Assembly (NCBI GenBank): GCA_900317305.1
Contig: ONGG01000031.1
Span: 1-56,036 of the forward strand
From: an uncultured Prevotellaceae bacterium
GTDB lineage: Bacteria > Bacteroidota > Bacteroidia > Bacteroidales > Bacteroidaceae
Reading direction: 5' to 3'
DNA length: 56,036 bases
This document shows, in pieces, positions 11,124 through 20,121 of the stretch (within the stretch, counting starts at the first letter, position 1; each line of letters starts with the position of its first letter). Below the pieces are notes generated by a model that was given only the letters and a program-made list of their open reading frames with translations, was not told the origin of the DNA and searched no databases. The translations under genes were made by a program, and so were the position numbers.

Positions 11124-14100
11124 TTAGTCGAGTTTGATACTTAATCCGAGTCCGCGTAACTCGTGCAGAAGCACGTTGAGAGATTCGGGTATGCCCGGCA
11201 CTGGCATGGGCTCTCCCTTGACGATGGCCTCATAGGCCTTGCTGCGTCCCACGACGTCGTCGGACTTCACGGTGAGTATTTCCTGCAGCACGTGGCTGGC
11301 ACCGAAGGCCTCGAGTGCCCAGACCTCCATCTCTCCGAAACGCTGTCCGCCGAACTGGGCCTTACCGCCGAGTGGCTGCTGCGTGATGAGCGAGTACGGG
11401 CCGATGCTACGTGAGTGCATCTTGTCCTCCACCATGTGTCCGAGTTTGAGGAAGTAGGTGATACCCACGGTAGCGGGCTGGTCGAACTGCTCACCTGTCT
11501 CACCATCGTAGAGGTGTGTGGAGCAGAGTCGTGGCAGTCCGGCCTTGTCGGTCCACTCGGTGAGGTCGTCGAGTTTTGCTCCGTCGAAGATAGGAGTGGC
11601 GAACTTCACGCCGAGTCGTTTTCCGGCAGCTCCGAGGATGGCCTCGAAGATCTGTCCGAGGTTCATACGCGAAGGCACGCCGAGCGGGTTGAGCACGAGG
11701 TCGACGGGTCGTCCGTCCTCGAGGAACGGCATGTCTTCCTGCCTTACCACCTTCGACACGATACCCTTGTTACCATGTCGTCCGGCGAGTTTGTCGCCCA
11801 CGCCGATCTTACGCTTCTTGGCCACATACACCTTTGCCATCTGGAGGATGCCCGAGGGCAGCTCGTCGCCGATGGTGATGGCGAACTTGCGGCGTTTGAG
11901 CTCAGCGTCGAGAAGCTTGGCTTTCCTGATATAGTTCATGATGAGCTGCGAGATGAGCATGTTGGTATGCTCGTCGTCGGTCCACCCGTTCGACTGAATA
12001 CCCTCGTACTTGAGGTTCTTCAGGTTGGCGGGAGTGAACTTGGAGCCCTTGGTGATGATCTCAGAGCCGGTATAGTCTTTCACGCCTTGCGACGACTTGT
12101 CCTGGATGAGGATGAGCAGACGCTCCACAAGGATGTCCTTGAGCTCGTCGTTCTTGGCCTCGTACTCCTCGTCGATTTTCTGGAGGAGCACCTTGTCTTG
12201 CTTGCGGGCCTCTCTCGTCTTCACGGCGCGCGAGAAGAGTTTCTTGTCGATGACCACACCGCTGAGCGACGGGTTGGCCTTGAGCGACGAGTCTTTCACG
12301 TCGCCGGCCTTGTCGCCGAAGATGGCGCGCAGCAGCTTCTCCTCTGGCGAGGGGTCGCTCTCGCCCTTCGGCGAGATTTTTCCGATGAGGATGTCACCGG
12401 GTTCCACCCTTGCGCCCACGCGGATGATACCGTTGGCGTCGAGGTCCTTGGTGGCTTCCTCGCTCACGTTGGGGATATCCGAAGTGAACTCCTCCATACC
12501 ACGTTTTGTCTCACGCACGTCGAGCTGGTACTCGTCGACGTGAACGCTGGTGAGGATATCGTCGCGCACCAGCCGCTCAGAGAGCACGATGGCGTCCTCG
12601 TAGTTGTAACCCTTCCATGGCATGTAGGCCACGAGGAGGTTGCGTCCGAGTGCGAGCTCACCATTCTCGGTGGCATAGCCCTCGGTGAGGATTTGTCCTT
12701 TGTGCACCCTGTCGTCCTTGTTGCAGATAGGCCTCAAGTCGATGGTCATGTTCTGGTTGGTGCGGCGGAACTTCGGAATGCGGTATTCCTTGAGAGAGGG
12801 CTCGAAGCTCACGAACTCCTCCTCCTCGGTGCGGTCGTAGAGGATGCGGATGGTGGTGGCATCGACATACTCGATGACGCCATCGCCCTCGGCCACGATC
12901 ATCGTGCGTGAGTCCTCGCACACCTGCTTCTCCAGACCGGTACCCACGATGGGCGAGTCGTTGTGGAGCAGAGGCACGGCCTGGCGCATCATGTTACATC
13001 CCATGAGGGCGCGGTGTCCGTCGTCGTGCTCGAGGAACGGGATGAGTGCTGCCGAGACAGAGGCGATCTGCTGTGGCGACACATCCATATACGACACCTT
13101 GTCGGGTTCAACCACGGGGAAGTCGGCGTCGAGACGGCACTTCACCACGTCGCGGATGAACGAGCCATCGTCGTTGAGCGGGGCGTTGCCCTGTCCGATG
13201 AAGTGCTCCTGCTCCTCCTCGGCGGTCATGTACACCACATGGCTGTTGTCGAGGTCCACCACTTGGTTGGTCACCTTGCGGTAGGGAGTCTCGATGAATC
13301 CCAGTCCGTTGATGGTGGCATACACGCAGAGCGAGGAGATCAGACCGATGTTCGGTCCCTCAGGGCTCTCGATTGGGCAGAGGCGTCCGTAGTGGGTATA
13401 GTGCACGTCGCGCACCTCGAAGCCAGCGCGCTCGCGCGAGAGACCGCCAGGTCCGAGGGCCGAGAGGCGTCGTTTGTGTGTGACCTCGGCCAGCGGGTTG
13501 GTCTGGTCCATGAACTGGCTCAGCGGGTTGGTGCCGAAGAACGAGTTGATGACGCTCGAGATGGTCTTGGCGTTGATGAGGTCGGTGGGAGTGAAGTCCT
13601 CGCTGTCGCGCACGTTCATACGCTCGCGGATGGTGCGGCTCATACGAGCCAGACCGATGGAGAACTGGTTGGCCAGCTGCTCTCCCACGGTGCGCACGCG
13701 ACGGTTGGAGAGGTGGTCGATATCATCCACGGTGGCATTCGAGTTGACCAGCTGGATGAGGTATTTGATGATTTCGATGATGTCTTCCTTGGTGAGGATA
13801 CGCACGTCCATGCTGGTATCCAGACCGAGCTTCTTGTTGATGCGGTAGCGTCCCACCTCTCCCAAGTCGTATCTCTTGTCGGAGAAGAAGAGGTTCTGGA
13901 TCACCTCCTTGGCGCTGGCATCGTCGGCGGGGTCGGCGTTTCTCAGCTGACGGTAGATGTACTGCACGGCCTCTTTCTCGGTCTTGCTCGAGTCTTTGGC
14001 AAGGGTGTTGAAGATGATGGAGTAGCGGTTGGCGGCATCGCCTGCCTTGTGCAGGAGGATCGACTGTGCGCCACTCTCGAGGATGGCGTCCACATCTTCC

Positions 14101-14933
14101 TTCTCGATGACATGCTCGCGCTCCACACACACCTCGGTACGCTCGATGGAAACCACCTCGCCCGTCTCCTCATCAGAGAAGTCCTCGGTCCAGGTCTTGA
14201 GCACCTGTCCGGCGAGACGCCTTCCGATGGCCTCCTTGAGGTTCTTCTTGTTCACCTTCACCTCCTCTGCCAGGTCGAAGATCTGCAGGATGTCCCTGTC
14301 GCTCTCGAAACCGATGGCCCTCAACAGGGTGGTAACGGGGAGCTTCTTCTTACGGTCGATGTATGCGTACATCACGTTGTTGATGTCGGTGGCGAACTCT
14401 ATCCATGAGCCCTTGAAAGGAATGATGCGCGCTGAATAGAGCACGGTACCGTTGGCATGCACGCCCTGGCTGAAGAACACGCCAGGCGAGCGGTGCAGCT
14501 GCGACACCACGACACGCTCGGCACCGTTGATGATGAAGGTGCCATTGCTTGTCATATAAGGTATGGTGCCCAGGAACACGTCGGAAGTCTTGATACCAAA
14601 GTCCTCATGGTCGGGGTCGGTGCAATAGAGTTTCATCATGGCCTTGAGGGGCACACTATAGGTGAGTCCGCGCTCCAGGCACTCCTCGATGGAATATCTT
14701 GGGGGGTCGATGAAATAGTCGAGGAACTCGAGCACGAAATTGTTTCTCGTGTCGGTGATGGGGAAATTCTCCGAGAACACCTTGTAGAGTCCGTCGTTCT
14801 TTCTCAGCTCGGGTGGTGTGTCGAGCTGCAGGAAGTCCTTGAAAGACTTCAATTGCACATCAAGAAAATCCGGTGTGGGCATCGGATTCTTCACGCTGGC
14901 AAAGTTTACTCTGTTGTTGTTTTGTGAAGCCAT
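11124..14933 (-). CDS. rpoB: DNA-directed RNA polymerase subunit beta
   Basis: The second largest RNA polymerase subunit, forming one pincer and part of the active-site channel. The 1269-residue frame begins [18 protein letters not shown]. The rifampicin region is recognisable as [20 protein letters not shown] followed by [12 protein letters not shown] and matches rifampicin-sensitive sequences by eye. The C-terminal part has the conserved [14 protein letters not shown] and [19 protein letters not shown] segments. It is separated from rplL by 157 bp holding two hairpins, which could attenuate rpoBC relative to the ribosomal genes. Confidence 0.98.
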   Translation of the reverse strand: MASQNNNRVNFASVKNPMPTPDFLDVQLKSFKDFLQLDTPPELRKNDGLYKVFSENFPITDTRNNFVLEFLDYFIDPPRYSIEECLERGLTYSVPLKAMMKLYCTDPDHEDFGIKTSDVFLGTIPYMTSNGTFIINGAERVVVSQLHRSPGVFFSQGVHANGTVLYSARIIPFKGSWIEFATDINNVMYAYIDRKKKLPVTTLLRAIGFESDRDILQIFDLAEEVKVNKKNLKEAIGRRLAGQVLKTWTEDFSDEETGEVVSIERTEVCVEREHVIEKEDVDAILESGAQSILLHKAGDAANRYSIIFNTLAKDSSKTEKEAVQYIYRQLRNADPADDASAKEVIQNLFFSDKRYDLGEVGRYRINKKLGLDTSMDVRILTKEDIIEIIKYLIQLVNSNATVDDIDHLSNRRVRTVGEQLANQFSIGLARMSRTIRERMNVRDSEDFTPTDLINAKTISSVINSFFGTNPLSQFMDQTNPLAEVTHKRRLSALGPGGLSRERAGFEVRDVHYTHYGRLCPIESPEGPNIGLISSLCVYATINGLGFIETPYRKVTNQVVDLDNSHVVYMTAEEEQEHFIGQGNAPLNDDGSFIRDVVKCRLDADFPVVEPDKVSYMDVSPQQIASVSAALIPFLEHDDGHRALMGCNMMRQAVPLLHNDSPIVGTGLEKQVCEDSRTMIVAEGDGVIEYVDATTIRILYDRTEEEEFVSFEPSLKEYRIPKFRRTNQNMTIDLRPICNKDDRVHKGQILTEGYATENGELALGRNLLVAYMPWKGYNYEDAIVLSERLVRDDILTSVHVDEYQLDVRETKRGMEEFTSDIPNVSEEATKDLDANGIIRVGARVEPGDILIGKISPKGESDPSPEEKLLRAIFGDKAGDVKDSSLKANPSLSGVVIDKKLFSRAVKTREARKQDKVLLQKIDEEYEAKNDELKDILVERLLILIQDKSSQGVKDYTGSEIITKGSKFTPANLKNLKYEGIQSNGWTDDEHTNMLISQLIMNYIRKAKLLDAELKRRKFAITIGDELPSGILQMAKVYVAKKRKIGVGDKLAGRHGNKGIVSKVVRQEDMPFLEDGRPVDLVLNPLGVPSRMNLGQIFEAILGAAGKRLGVKFATPIFDGAKLDDLTEWTDKAGLPRLCSTHLYDGETGEQFDQPATVGITYFLKLGHMVEDKMHSRSIGPYSLITQQPLGGKAQFGGQRFGEMEVWALEAFGASHVLQEILTVKSDDVVGRSKAYEAIVKGEPMPVPGIPESLNVLLHELRGLGLSIKLD

Positions 14934-15000
14934 TAAAAATTTGATTACATCCGGTCAGTTTGTTCATGACCGGCAGGATTGCAATGAAAAGACACAAAAA

Positions 15001-15033
15001 GGTTAAGAATCCCCTACTGGGAGACTCTTAACC
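15001..15033 (-). promoter_or_regulatory. Hairpin 1 in the rplL-rpoB spacer
   Basis: GGTTAAGA (15001-15008) pairs perfectly with TCTTAACC (15026-15033), with a short inner CCC/GGG helix. It sits in the spacer where many bacteria have an attenuator or RNase III site reducing rpoBC transcription relative to rplJL. No U-tract follows on the minus strand. Confidence 0.5.
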
Positions 15034-15052
15034 ACGAATTTCGAGAAGTGTG

Positions 15053-15074
15053 CCGCGTGGCGCATGCCACGCGG
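15053..15074 (-). promoter_or_regulatory. Hairpin 2 in the rplL-rpoB spacer
   Basis: A perfect GC-rich 9-bp stem, CCGCGTGGC (15053-15061) and GCCACGCGG (15066-15074), with a 4-base loop, 16 bp after the rplL stop. No T-run follows, so a complete terminator is unlikely; partial attenuation or processing fits better. Confidence 0.55.
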
Positions 15075-15090
15075 TGGTGATGTCTAGAAA

Positions 15091-15471
15091 TTATTTCAGC
15101 TCAACCTTGGCACCCTCGGCCTCGATCACCTTCTTCAGGTTCTCAGCCTCAGCCTTGGCAACAGCCTCTTTCAGAGTAGAGGGAGCGCCATCAACGAGGT
15201 CCTTAGCCTCTTTCAGACCCAGACCGCAAGCCTCTTTCACAGCCTTCACGACCTTGAGCTTGTTAGGACCAACCTCAGTGAGCACTACGTTGAACTCAGT
15301 CTTCTCTTCCTCAGCGGGAGCGGCGCCACCAGCGGCGGGACCAGCAGCAACAGCAACAGCTGCAGCGGCGGGCTCGATTCCATACTCGTCCTTGAGGACA
15401 GTAGCCAACTCGTTAACTTCCTTTACTGTCAAATTTACCAATTGCTCAGCAATAGCTTTGATATCTGCCAT
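15091..15471 (-). CDS. rplL: 50S ribosomal protein L7/L12
   Basis: L7/L12 forms the multi-copy stalk that recruits translational GTPases. The 126-residue product has the N-terminal dimerisation helix (about residues 5-30), a long Ala/Gly-rich hinge (about 34-52, [18 protein letters not shown]) and a C-terminal domain with the factor-binding sequence [21 protein letters not shown]. It follows rplJ by 50 bp. Length and hinge are typical. Confidence 0.98.
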   Translation of the reverse strand: MADIKAIAEQLVNLTVKEVNELATVLKDEYGIEPAAAAVAVAAGPAAGGAAPAEEEKTEFNVVLTEVGPNKLKVVKAVKEACGLGLKEAKDLVDGAPSTLKEAVAKAEAENLKKVIEAEGAKVELK

Positions 15472-15521
15472 TTTATTATGAATTTTTAAATTGTTTTATA
15501 AATAATGTTGTTGACTTAAAA

Positions 15522-16040
15522 TTATTCAGCACGCTCGCCTAAAGTCTTCAGCACACCATGGATGGTGCCAGCGCCTGATTGGAGAGCAGAGAGTACATTC
15601 TTTGCGGGCGACTGCAGCAGGGCCACAACGTCGGCGATGAGCTCGCTCTTGCTCTTGATGGAAGCCAGTTCCTCGAGTTTGTCGGCACCTACGAAGATAC
15701 CCTCCTCGGCATAAGCGCCTTTGAGTGCGGGTATACCCTCTTTGGTGTACTCCTTGAGCAACTTGGCAGGTACGTTAGCCGTATTGCAGAACATCACGGC
15801 CGTATTTCCCTTCAGGGTATCATACAGTTCGGAGAAGTCGATGTCGGAGGCCTCGAAAGCCTTGTGCAGCAGGTTGTTCTTCACGACGATCATCTTGATC
15901 TCGTTCTTGAAGCACTTGCGGCGGAGCTTGCTGGTTTTCTCAGCATTGAGTCCAGTGACGTCGACCAGGTAGAAGTGAGGATATTCCTTCAGCTTCTCGC
16001 CCAGCTCCACGATGATGGTATCTTTTATTTCTTTTTTCAT
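15522..16040 (-). CDS. rplJ: 50S ribosomal protein L10
   Basis: L10 anchors L7/L12 dimers to 23S rRNA at the stalk base. The 172 residues begin MKKEIKDTIIVELGEKL; the N-terminal RNA-binding part carries KNNLLHKAFE around residues 54-63, and the C-terminal helix that binds L7/L12 ends in GTIHGVLKTLGERAE. Only 20 bp separate it from rplA, leaving no room for the long regulatory leader that precedes rplJ in E. coli, so autoregulation, if any, works differently. Confidence 0.97.
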   Translation of the reverse strand: MKKEIKDTIIVELGEKLKEYPHFYLVDVTGLNAEKTSKLRRKCFKNEIKMIVVKNNLLHKAFEASDIDFSELYDTLKGNTAVMFCNTANVPAKLLKEYTKEGIPALKGAYAEEGIFVGADKLEELASIKSKSELIADVVALLQSPAKNVLSALQSGAGTIHGVLKTLGERAE

Positions 16041-16060
16041 TTTACGCTATCCGTTTAGAA

Positions 16061-16753
16061 TTATTCAATTGACTTGGGATCGACCTTGATGCCCAAGCTC
16101 ATTGTGCTTGAAATAAAGATACTCTTGATATATGTACCTTTAGCGGCAGCCGGTTTCAGTTTGATCACGGTTGCGATGAATTCCTTCGCGTTCTGATAAA
16201 TCTGGTCCGGTGTGAAGGTCACTTTGCCAATCGAGGTGTGGATGATACCGGTCTTGTCGACCTTGAAATCAATCTTACCCTGCTTGACTTCCTTCACAGC
16301 CTTAGCAACATCCATAGTCACAGTGCCACTCTTTGGGTTAGGCATCAGTCCGCGCGGTCCGAGAACACGTCCGAGAGGACCAACCTTGCCCATGCAAGAA
16401 GGCATGGTGATGATCACATCCACATCAGTCCAGCCACCCTTGATCTTGTCGATATATTCCTCGAGGCCCACGTAGTCGGCACCAGCCTCCTTGGCAGCAG
16501 CCTCTTGGTCGGGAGTGCAAAGACAGAGTACGCGCACTACCTTGCCAGTGCCACATGGCAGCGACACCACGCCGCGAACCATCTGGTTGGCCTTACGGGG
16601 GTCGACACCCAGACGAACGTCGATGTCGACAGAAGCCTCGAACTTGGTGGTGGTGATTTCCTTCACCAGCTCGGATGCTTCCTTCAGTGTGTAGGCCTTC
16701 CCTGCTTCAATCTTATCGGCTACTGATTTCTGGTTTCTTGTCAGTTTACTCAT
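16061..16753 (-). CDS. rplA: 50S ribosomal protein L1
   Basis: L1 forms the mobile arm near the E site and helps release deacylated tRNA. The 230-residue product contains the family signature around residues 120-140, [21 protein letters not shown], followed by [12 protein letters not shown]. It is 24 bp after rplK and is co-transcribed with it. In many bacteria L1 represses translation of its own rplKA mRNA; I do not see a clear mimic of its rRNA site in the short rplK leader. Confidence 0.98.
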   Translation of the reverse strand: MSKLTRNQKSVADKIEAGKAYTLKEASELVKEITTTKFEASVDIDVRLGVDPRKANQMVRGVVSLPCGTGKVVRVLCLCTPDQEAAAKEAGADYVGLEEYIDKIKGGWTDVDVIITMPSCMGKVGPLGRVLGPRGLMPNPKSGTVTMDVAKAVKEVKQGKIDFKVDKTGIIHTSIGKVTFTPDQIYQNAKEFIATVIKLKPAAAKGTYIKSIFISSTMSLGIKVDPKSIE

Positions 16754-16777
16754 AGTTCCTAAATTGAAGTTAAATGA

Positions 16778-17215
16778 TTATCCGGGGAATTCGCCTTTTA
16801 CAGTGATACCCATACTTCTAGCAGTGCCGGCAACAAGTTTCATCGCAGACTCGATGGTGAAGCAATTGAGGTCGCTCATCTTGTCCTCTGCGATAGCCCT
16901 TACCTGATCCCATGTCACAGAAGCAACCTTCTTGCGGTTGGGCTCAGGCGAGCCGCCCTTAATCTTGGCAGCCTCAAGCAGCTGGATGGCTGCGGGAGGA
17001 GTCTTGATTACGAAGCTGAAAGACTTGTCGTTGTAATAGGTGATAACGACGGGAAGCACTTTTCCTGCCTTATCCTGGGTTCTGGCGTTGAACTCCTTGC
17101 AGAACCCCATGATGTTGATGCCCTTCGAACCGAGGGCAGGTCCCACTGGGGGTGAAGGATTAGCAGCGCCACCCTTAATCTGTAATTTGATTAATCCAGC
17201 AACTTCTTTAGCCAT
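16778..17215 (-). CDS. rplK: 50S ribosomal protein L11
   Basis: L11 binds the GTPase-associated centre of 23S rRNA, the thiostrepton site, and is needed for RelA-type stringent signalling. The 145-residue frame begins [19 protein letters not shown]; the N-terminal [20 protein letters not shown] is diagnostic. The C-terminal RNA-binding domain is complete. It follows nusG by 59 bp in the conserved order secE-nusG-rplK-rplA. Confidence 0.98.
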   Translation of the reverse strand: MAKEVAGLIKLQIKGGAANPSPPVGPALGSKGINIMGFCKEFNARTQDKAGKVLPVVITYYNDKSFSFVIKTPPAAIQLLEAAKIKGGSPEPNRKKVASVTWDQVRAIAEDKMSDLNCFTIESAMKLVAGTARSMGITVKGEFPG

Positions 17216-17274
17216 TTTCGTTTTAAAATTAAAGTTTGATATTATAAAAGAAGTTCAAGATCCGTAACAATCTC

Positions 17275-17820
17275 TTATTCTTTTACGACTTGCATAAAAC
17301 CAAGCTCGAGCGGAGTTTTCCGTCCGAAGATCTTGACCATCACCTTGAGTTTGCGTTTCTCCACGTTCACCTCTTCGATGACGCCGGAGAATCCGCTGAA
17401 CGGGCCTTCCGTAACCTTTACTGTCTCGTTGACCTCATAGGGGAATGACACCTCATTCTCGATTTCGGTCTCCTCGGCATTACCGAGCATACGGTTGATT
17501 TCCGACTGCTTGACAGGAGAGGGGTTGTCCAACCCGCCGAGGAATCCCAGCACGTTGGGCATGAAGCGAAGTGTGTGAGCCACGTCGCCTTTCATTTCTG
17601 CCTCAACGAAAATATAGCCAGGGAGAGCAACTTTCTCCTTGACCACGCGTTTCCCGTCGCTGCGTTGCACAGCATGTTTCTCCATAGGGATGACAATCTG
17701 GGAGACGAATTGAGACAAAAAGGGATTGTGCTTAAGTTCGGCCTCGATGTATTCCTTCACTTTGGCTTCCTTACCGCTCACGGTCTTAAGCACATACCAG
17801 TTTTTTCCTGTCTGAGCCAT
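17275..17820 (-). CDS. nusG: Transcription termination/antitermination factor NusG
   Basis: NusG binds the RNA polymerase clamp through its N-terminal domain and couples to S10 or Rho through its KOW domain. The 181-residue product begins MAQTGKNWYVLKTVSGKE. The NGN domain spans about residues 7-115, with the VALPGYIFVEAEM and RFMPNVLGFLGG segments; the C-terminal KOW motif is seen as VTEGPFSGFSGVIEEV (about 134-149). It starts 3 bp after secE, an almost universal pairing. The length is normal and no Bacteroides-type inserted domain is present. Confidence 0.97.
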   Translation of the reverse strand: MAQTGKNWYVLKTVSGKEAKVKEYIEAELKHNPFLSQFVSQIVIPMEKHAVQRSDGKRVVKEKVALPGYIFVEAEMKGDVAHTLRFMPNVLGFLGGLDNPSPVKQSEINRMLGNAEETEIENEVSFPYEVNETVKVTEGPFSGFSGVIEEVNVEKRKLKVMVKIFGRKTPLELGFMQVVKE

Positions 17821-17823
17821 TTG

Positions 17824-18021
17824 TTAAGAAAACAATTGATAAATTAATTGCATACAATTCTTAAACACCACGTCCATAAGGAACACCACGAGAGCGATGA
17901 TAAGGGAAGCAGATAGAACAACCATCGCAGTGTGAGACAATTCCTTGTAGGTAGGCCAAGTAGTCTTATGCGCAAGTTCGTCGTAACAATCCTTGCAGTA
18001 GTTTACAAATCTCTTAAACAT
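17824..18021 (-). CDS. secE: Preprotein translocase subunit SecE
   Basis: SecE is the small membrane subunit that clamps SecY in the Sec channel. I chose the ATG at 18021, giving 65 residues beginning MFKRFVNYCKDCYDELAHK. An amphipathic helix with the conserved TTWPTYKEL precedes a single membrane segment at about residues 33-55. The reading frame is open further upstream only because it runs through the tRNA-Trp gene; that part is not protein coding. It lies 17 bp downstream of tRNA-Trp and 3 bp upstream of nusG. Confidence 0.95.
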   Translation of the reverse strand: MFKRFVNYCKDCYDELAHKTTWPTYKELSHTAMVVLSASLIIALVVFLMDVVFKNCMQLIYQLFS

Positions 18022-18034
18022 ATCTTTTTCCTTT

Positions 18035-19294
18035 TTAGCACGGGAAGGAGGACTCGAACCCACGACCCTCGGTTTTGGAGACCGATGCTCTACCAACTGA
18101 GCTATTCCCGTAAAAAAGTTCCCGCGCCCACTGTCGCGGGAACCGAACCTCAGTGATCTGGCCAGAGCCCACTGTGCGGCCACCCTCACGGATAGCGAAG
18201 CGGAGACCCTTGTTCAGTGCCACAGCGTAGATGAGCTCAACAGTGATCTCAACGTTGTCGCCAGGCATCACCATCTCGGTGCCCTCGGGGAGAGTGATCT
18301 CACCGGTGCAGTCCATGGTGCGGAGGTAGAACTGAGGACGATACTTGTTGCCGAATGGAGTGTGACGGCCACCCTCTTCCTTCTTCAGCACGTAGATAGA
18401 AGCCTTGAAGCGCTTGAAGGGCTTGATCTGACCCGGATGGCAGAGCACCATACCGCGCTTGATGTCTTTCTTGTCGATACCGCGGAGGAGCAGACCAACG
18501 TTGTCACCAGCCTGACCCTCGTCGAGGATCTTGCGGAACATCTCAACACCGGTAACCACCGACTTGGCATCCTCACCAAGACCGAGCAGCTCAACAGCGT
18601 CGCCAACGTGGATAACACCAGTCTCGATACGTCCGGTAGCCACAGTACCACGGCCAGTGATTGAGAACACGTCCTCAACAGGCATCAGGAAGGGCTTGTC
18701 GGTAGCGCGTGGAGGCTCCTGGATCCACTCGTCGCAAACATTCATCAGTTCCATCACCTTCTCCTCCCACTTGGGATCGCCGTTGAGGGCGCCAAGGGCA
18801 GAACCGCGGATGATAGGCGTGTCGTCCTCGAACTCATACTGAGCGAGAATCTCCTGCACCTCCATCTCAACGAGGTCGAGCATCTCCTCATCGTCGACCA
18901 TGTCGCACTTGTTGAGGAACACCACGAGGCGGGGAACGTTCACCTGACGGGCGAGCAGCACGTGCTCACGGGTCTGAGGCATAGGACCAATCTGGGCAGC
19001 ACCAGTAACCATGTTCTTCACGTAGTCAGCGTGTCCCGGGCAGTCAACGTGAGCATAGTGACGCTTCTCGGTCTCATACTCCACGTGAGCGGTATTGATA
19101 GTGATACCGCGCTCTTTCTCCTCAGGAGCGTTGTCAATCTGGTCGAACGACTTCACCTTGTCCTTGTTAGCCTCGATCTTCTCGGCGAGCACCTTGGTGA
19201 TAGCGGCGGTCAATGTGGTCTTACCATGGTCAACGTGACCGATAGTACCAATGTTTACGTGCGGTTTCGTGCGCACAAAATTCTCTTTAGCCAT
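18035..19294 (-). CDS. tuf: Elongation factor Tu, with internal deletion and no normal stop
   Basis: EF-Tu delivers aminoacyl-tRNA to the ribosome. The frame begins [17 protein letters not shown] and has the P-loop GHVDHGKT (19-26), DCPGH (84-88) and NKCD (128-131). Two features are abnormal. First, residues 97-106 read [10 protein letters not shown], whereas EF-Tu universally has TGAAQMDGAI-(I/L)-VVAATDGPMP here; the 11 missing residues form the strand after the DCPGH switch, and the loss is in frame (33 bp). Second, after GQITEV (residue 383, ending at 18146), where relatives stop within one or two residues, the frame continues 36 codons through a 9-bp terminator hairpin and the whole tRNA-Trp gene to a TAA at 18037-18035. 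Elsewhere it is a near-perfect Bacteroidota EF-Tu. It may be a decaying second copy, an assembly error, or a real variant. The order tRNA cluster-tuf-secE-nusG matches tufB of E. coli. Confidence 0.9.
   Translation of the reverse strand: MAKENFVRTKPHVNIGTIGHVDHGKTTLTAAITKVLAEKIEANKDKVKSFDQIDNAPEEKERGITINTAHVEYETEKRHYAHVDCPGHADYVKNMVTGAAQIGPMPQTREHVLLARQVNVPRLVVFLNKCDMVDDEEMLDLVEMEVQEILAQYEFEDDTPIIRGSALGALNGDPKWEEKVMELMNVCDEWIQEPPRATDKPFLMPVEDVFSITGRGTVATGRIETGVIHVGDAVELLGLGEDAKSVVTGVEMFRKILDEGQAGDNVGLLLRGIDKKDIKRGMVLCHPGQIKPFKRFKASIYVLKKEEGGRHTPFGNKYRPQFYLRTMDCTGEITLPEGTEMVMPGDNVEITVELIYAVALNKGLRFAIREGGRTVGSGQITEVRFPRQWARELFYGNSSVGRASVSKTEGRGFESSFPC
18039..18111 (-). tRNA. tRNA-Trp (anticodon CCA)
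   Basis: The 73-nt gene folds as a cloverleaf: acceptor ACGGGAA/TTCCCGT with discriminator G, D arm GCTC-AGTTGGTA-GAGC, anticodon stem TCGGT/ACCGA with loop CTCCAAA (anticodon CCA) and T loop TTCGAGT. The T stem GTGGG/CCTCC has one U-C mismatch and one G-U pair. CCA is not encoded, as is usual in this phylum. It lies inside the extended tuf frame, directly after the U-tract of the tuf terminator, and 17 bp before secE. Confidence 0.93.
18112..18143 (-). terminator. Intrinsic terminator between tuf and tRNA-Trp
   Basis: On the minus strand a perfect 9-bp stem GTTCCCGCG/CGCGGGAAC with an 8-base loop is followed directly by six T, a classic intrinsic terminator. The T-run ends exactly where tRNA-Trp begins. 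The hairpin lies inside the tuf reading frame, starting 2-3 bases after the codon where EF-Tu normally ends. Confidence 0.85.
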
Positions 19295-19354
19295 TGCTTA
19301 ACTTTTTATTTTTAAAATGATTAATCGTGTATTTCTGCTTCTCACAACTAAAAG

Positions 19355-19426
19355 AGCTGTTACCGAGAGTTGAACTCGGGACCTCTTCCTTACCAAGGAA
19401 GCGCTCTACCACTGAGCTATAACAGC
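19355..19426 (-). tRNA. tRNA-Thr (anticodon GGT)
   Basis: 72-nt cloverleaf: acceptor GCTGTTA/TAACAGC, discriminator T, anticodon stem CTTCC/GGAAG with loop TTGGTAA (anticodon GGT), T arm CCGAG-TTCAACT-CTCGG. It is the last tRNA before tuf, the position of thrT in E. coli. Confidence 0.95.
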
Positions 19427-19434
19427 AACATTGG

Positions 19435-19507
19435 AGCGGAAAACGGGGCTCAAACCCGCGACCCCCAGCTTGGAAGGCTAGTGCTCTATCAACTGAGCTA
19501 TTTCCGC
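19435..19507 (-). tRNA. tRNA-Gly (anticodon TCC)
   Basis: 73-nt cloverleaf: acceptor GCGGAAA/TTTCCGC, discriminator T, anticodon loop CTTCCAA (anticodon TCC), T arm GCGGG-TTTGAGC-CCCGT. The position corresponds to glyT in the E. coli thrU-tyrU-glyT-thrT-tufB cluster. Confidence 0.95.
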
Positions 19508-19516
19508 AAAATGTTG

Positions 19517-19599
19517 TGGGTGCTGATGGATTCGAACCACCGAAGTCGAAAGACAGCAGATTTACAGTCTGCCCCATTTGGCCACTCTGGAAAACACCC
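19517..19599 (-). tRNA. tRNA-Tyr (anticodon GTA)
   Basis: 83-nt class II tRNA with a long variable arm: acceptor GGGTGTT/AGCACCC (one G-U), discriminator A, anticodon stem CAGA/TCTG with loop CTGTAAA (anticodon GTA), T arm GGTGG-TTCGAAT-CCATC. It corresponds to tyrU. Confidence 0.95.
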
Positions 19600-19626
19600 T
19601 CGATTTACTGAATCCTCCTCATTTAG

Positions 19627-19700
19627 AGCCTCTTGTCGGATTCGAACCAACGACCCCGAGATTACAAATCACGTGCTCTGGCCAACTGAGCTAAAGAGGC
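19627..19700 (-). tRNA. tRNA-Thr (anticodon TGT)
   Basis: 74-nt cloverleaf: acceptor GCCTCTT/AAGAGGC, discriminator T, anticodon stem CGTGA/TCTCG with loop TTTGTAA (anticodon TGT), T arm GTTGG-TTCGAAT-CCGAC. It is the first gene of the tRNA-tuf transcription unit and corresponds to thrU. Confidence 0.94.
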
Positions 19701-19752
19701 AAATCTATGCAGCCGTCAAGCTAAAGTCGAAGGACTTATCGTAAAACGGCTG

Positions 19753-19783
19753 CAAAGATAGGCATTATTTTCTATACGCCAAA
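19753..19783 (-). promoter_or_regulatory. Promoter of the tRNA-tuf-secE-nusG unit
   Basis: The reverse strand has TTTG (19783-19780), 19 bp, then TATCTTTG (19760-19753), a full match to the Bacteroidota consensus TTTG-N19-TAnnTTTG. The -7 box lies 52 bp upstream of the first tRNA. Confidence 0.75.
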
Positions 19784-19800
19784 ATTTTTCGGCTATTTTT

Positions 19801-20100
19801 TTATCTGTTGCGAAGTTTTTCTTTGAATTTCGTCAGCTGCACTTTCATGGAGTCTACGCACTGGTCGACGCCCTCCTCGAAGGAGTCGCAAGTCTTTTCC
19901 ACAAACAGTGTTTGTCCGGGCACGGTGACCGTGAGGCTGGTCTGCTTGTTGAGTGCGGTGGCAGGCTTGACTACTTTGAGTTGCACCTCTACTTTCTGTA
20001 TGTCTTCGAATGTTTTCTGTAATTTCTCGGCTTTCTTTTGGATGAAAGCTTCCAGTTTCTCGGTAGCGTCGAAATGAATCGGCTGAATTTTGATTTCCAT
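19801..20100 (-). CDS. hpf: Ribosome hibernation promoting factor (HPF/YfiA family)
   Basis: A 99-residue short-form HPF that binds the 30S decoding groove in stationary phase and stabilises inactive ribosomes. It begins MEIKIQPIHFDATEKLEAF and shows the family pattern of a beta-alpha-beta-beta-beta-alpha fold, with KVEVQLKVVKPATALNKQTSL and C-terminal helix FEEGVDQCVDSMKVQLTKFKEKL. The long C-terminal dimerisation domain of other phyla is absent. It lies 21 bp after xerC and is probably co-transcribed with xerC and rpsU, an arrangement common in Bacteroidota. Confidence 0.92.
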   Translation of the reverse strand: MEIKIQPIHFDATEKLEAFIQKKAEKLQKTFEDIQKVEVQLKVVKPATALNKQTSLTVTVPGQTLFVEKTCDSFEEGVDQCVDSMKVQLTKFKEKLRNR

Positions 20101-20121
20101 AGTTACCTCCGTTTTTAAGGG

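Noticed and set aside
18039-18111. tRNA-Trp as a pseudogene because of a T-stem mismatch
   Set aside because: All other stems are perfect, the anticodon loop and T loop are canonical, and no second tRNA-Trp can be assessed. One mismatch is not enough to call it broken.
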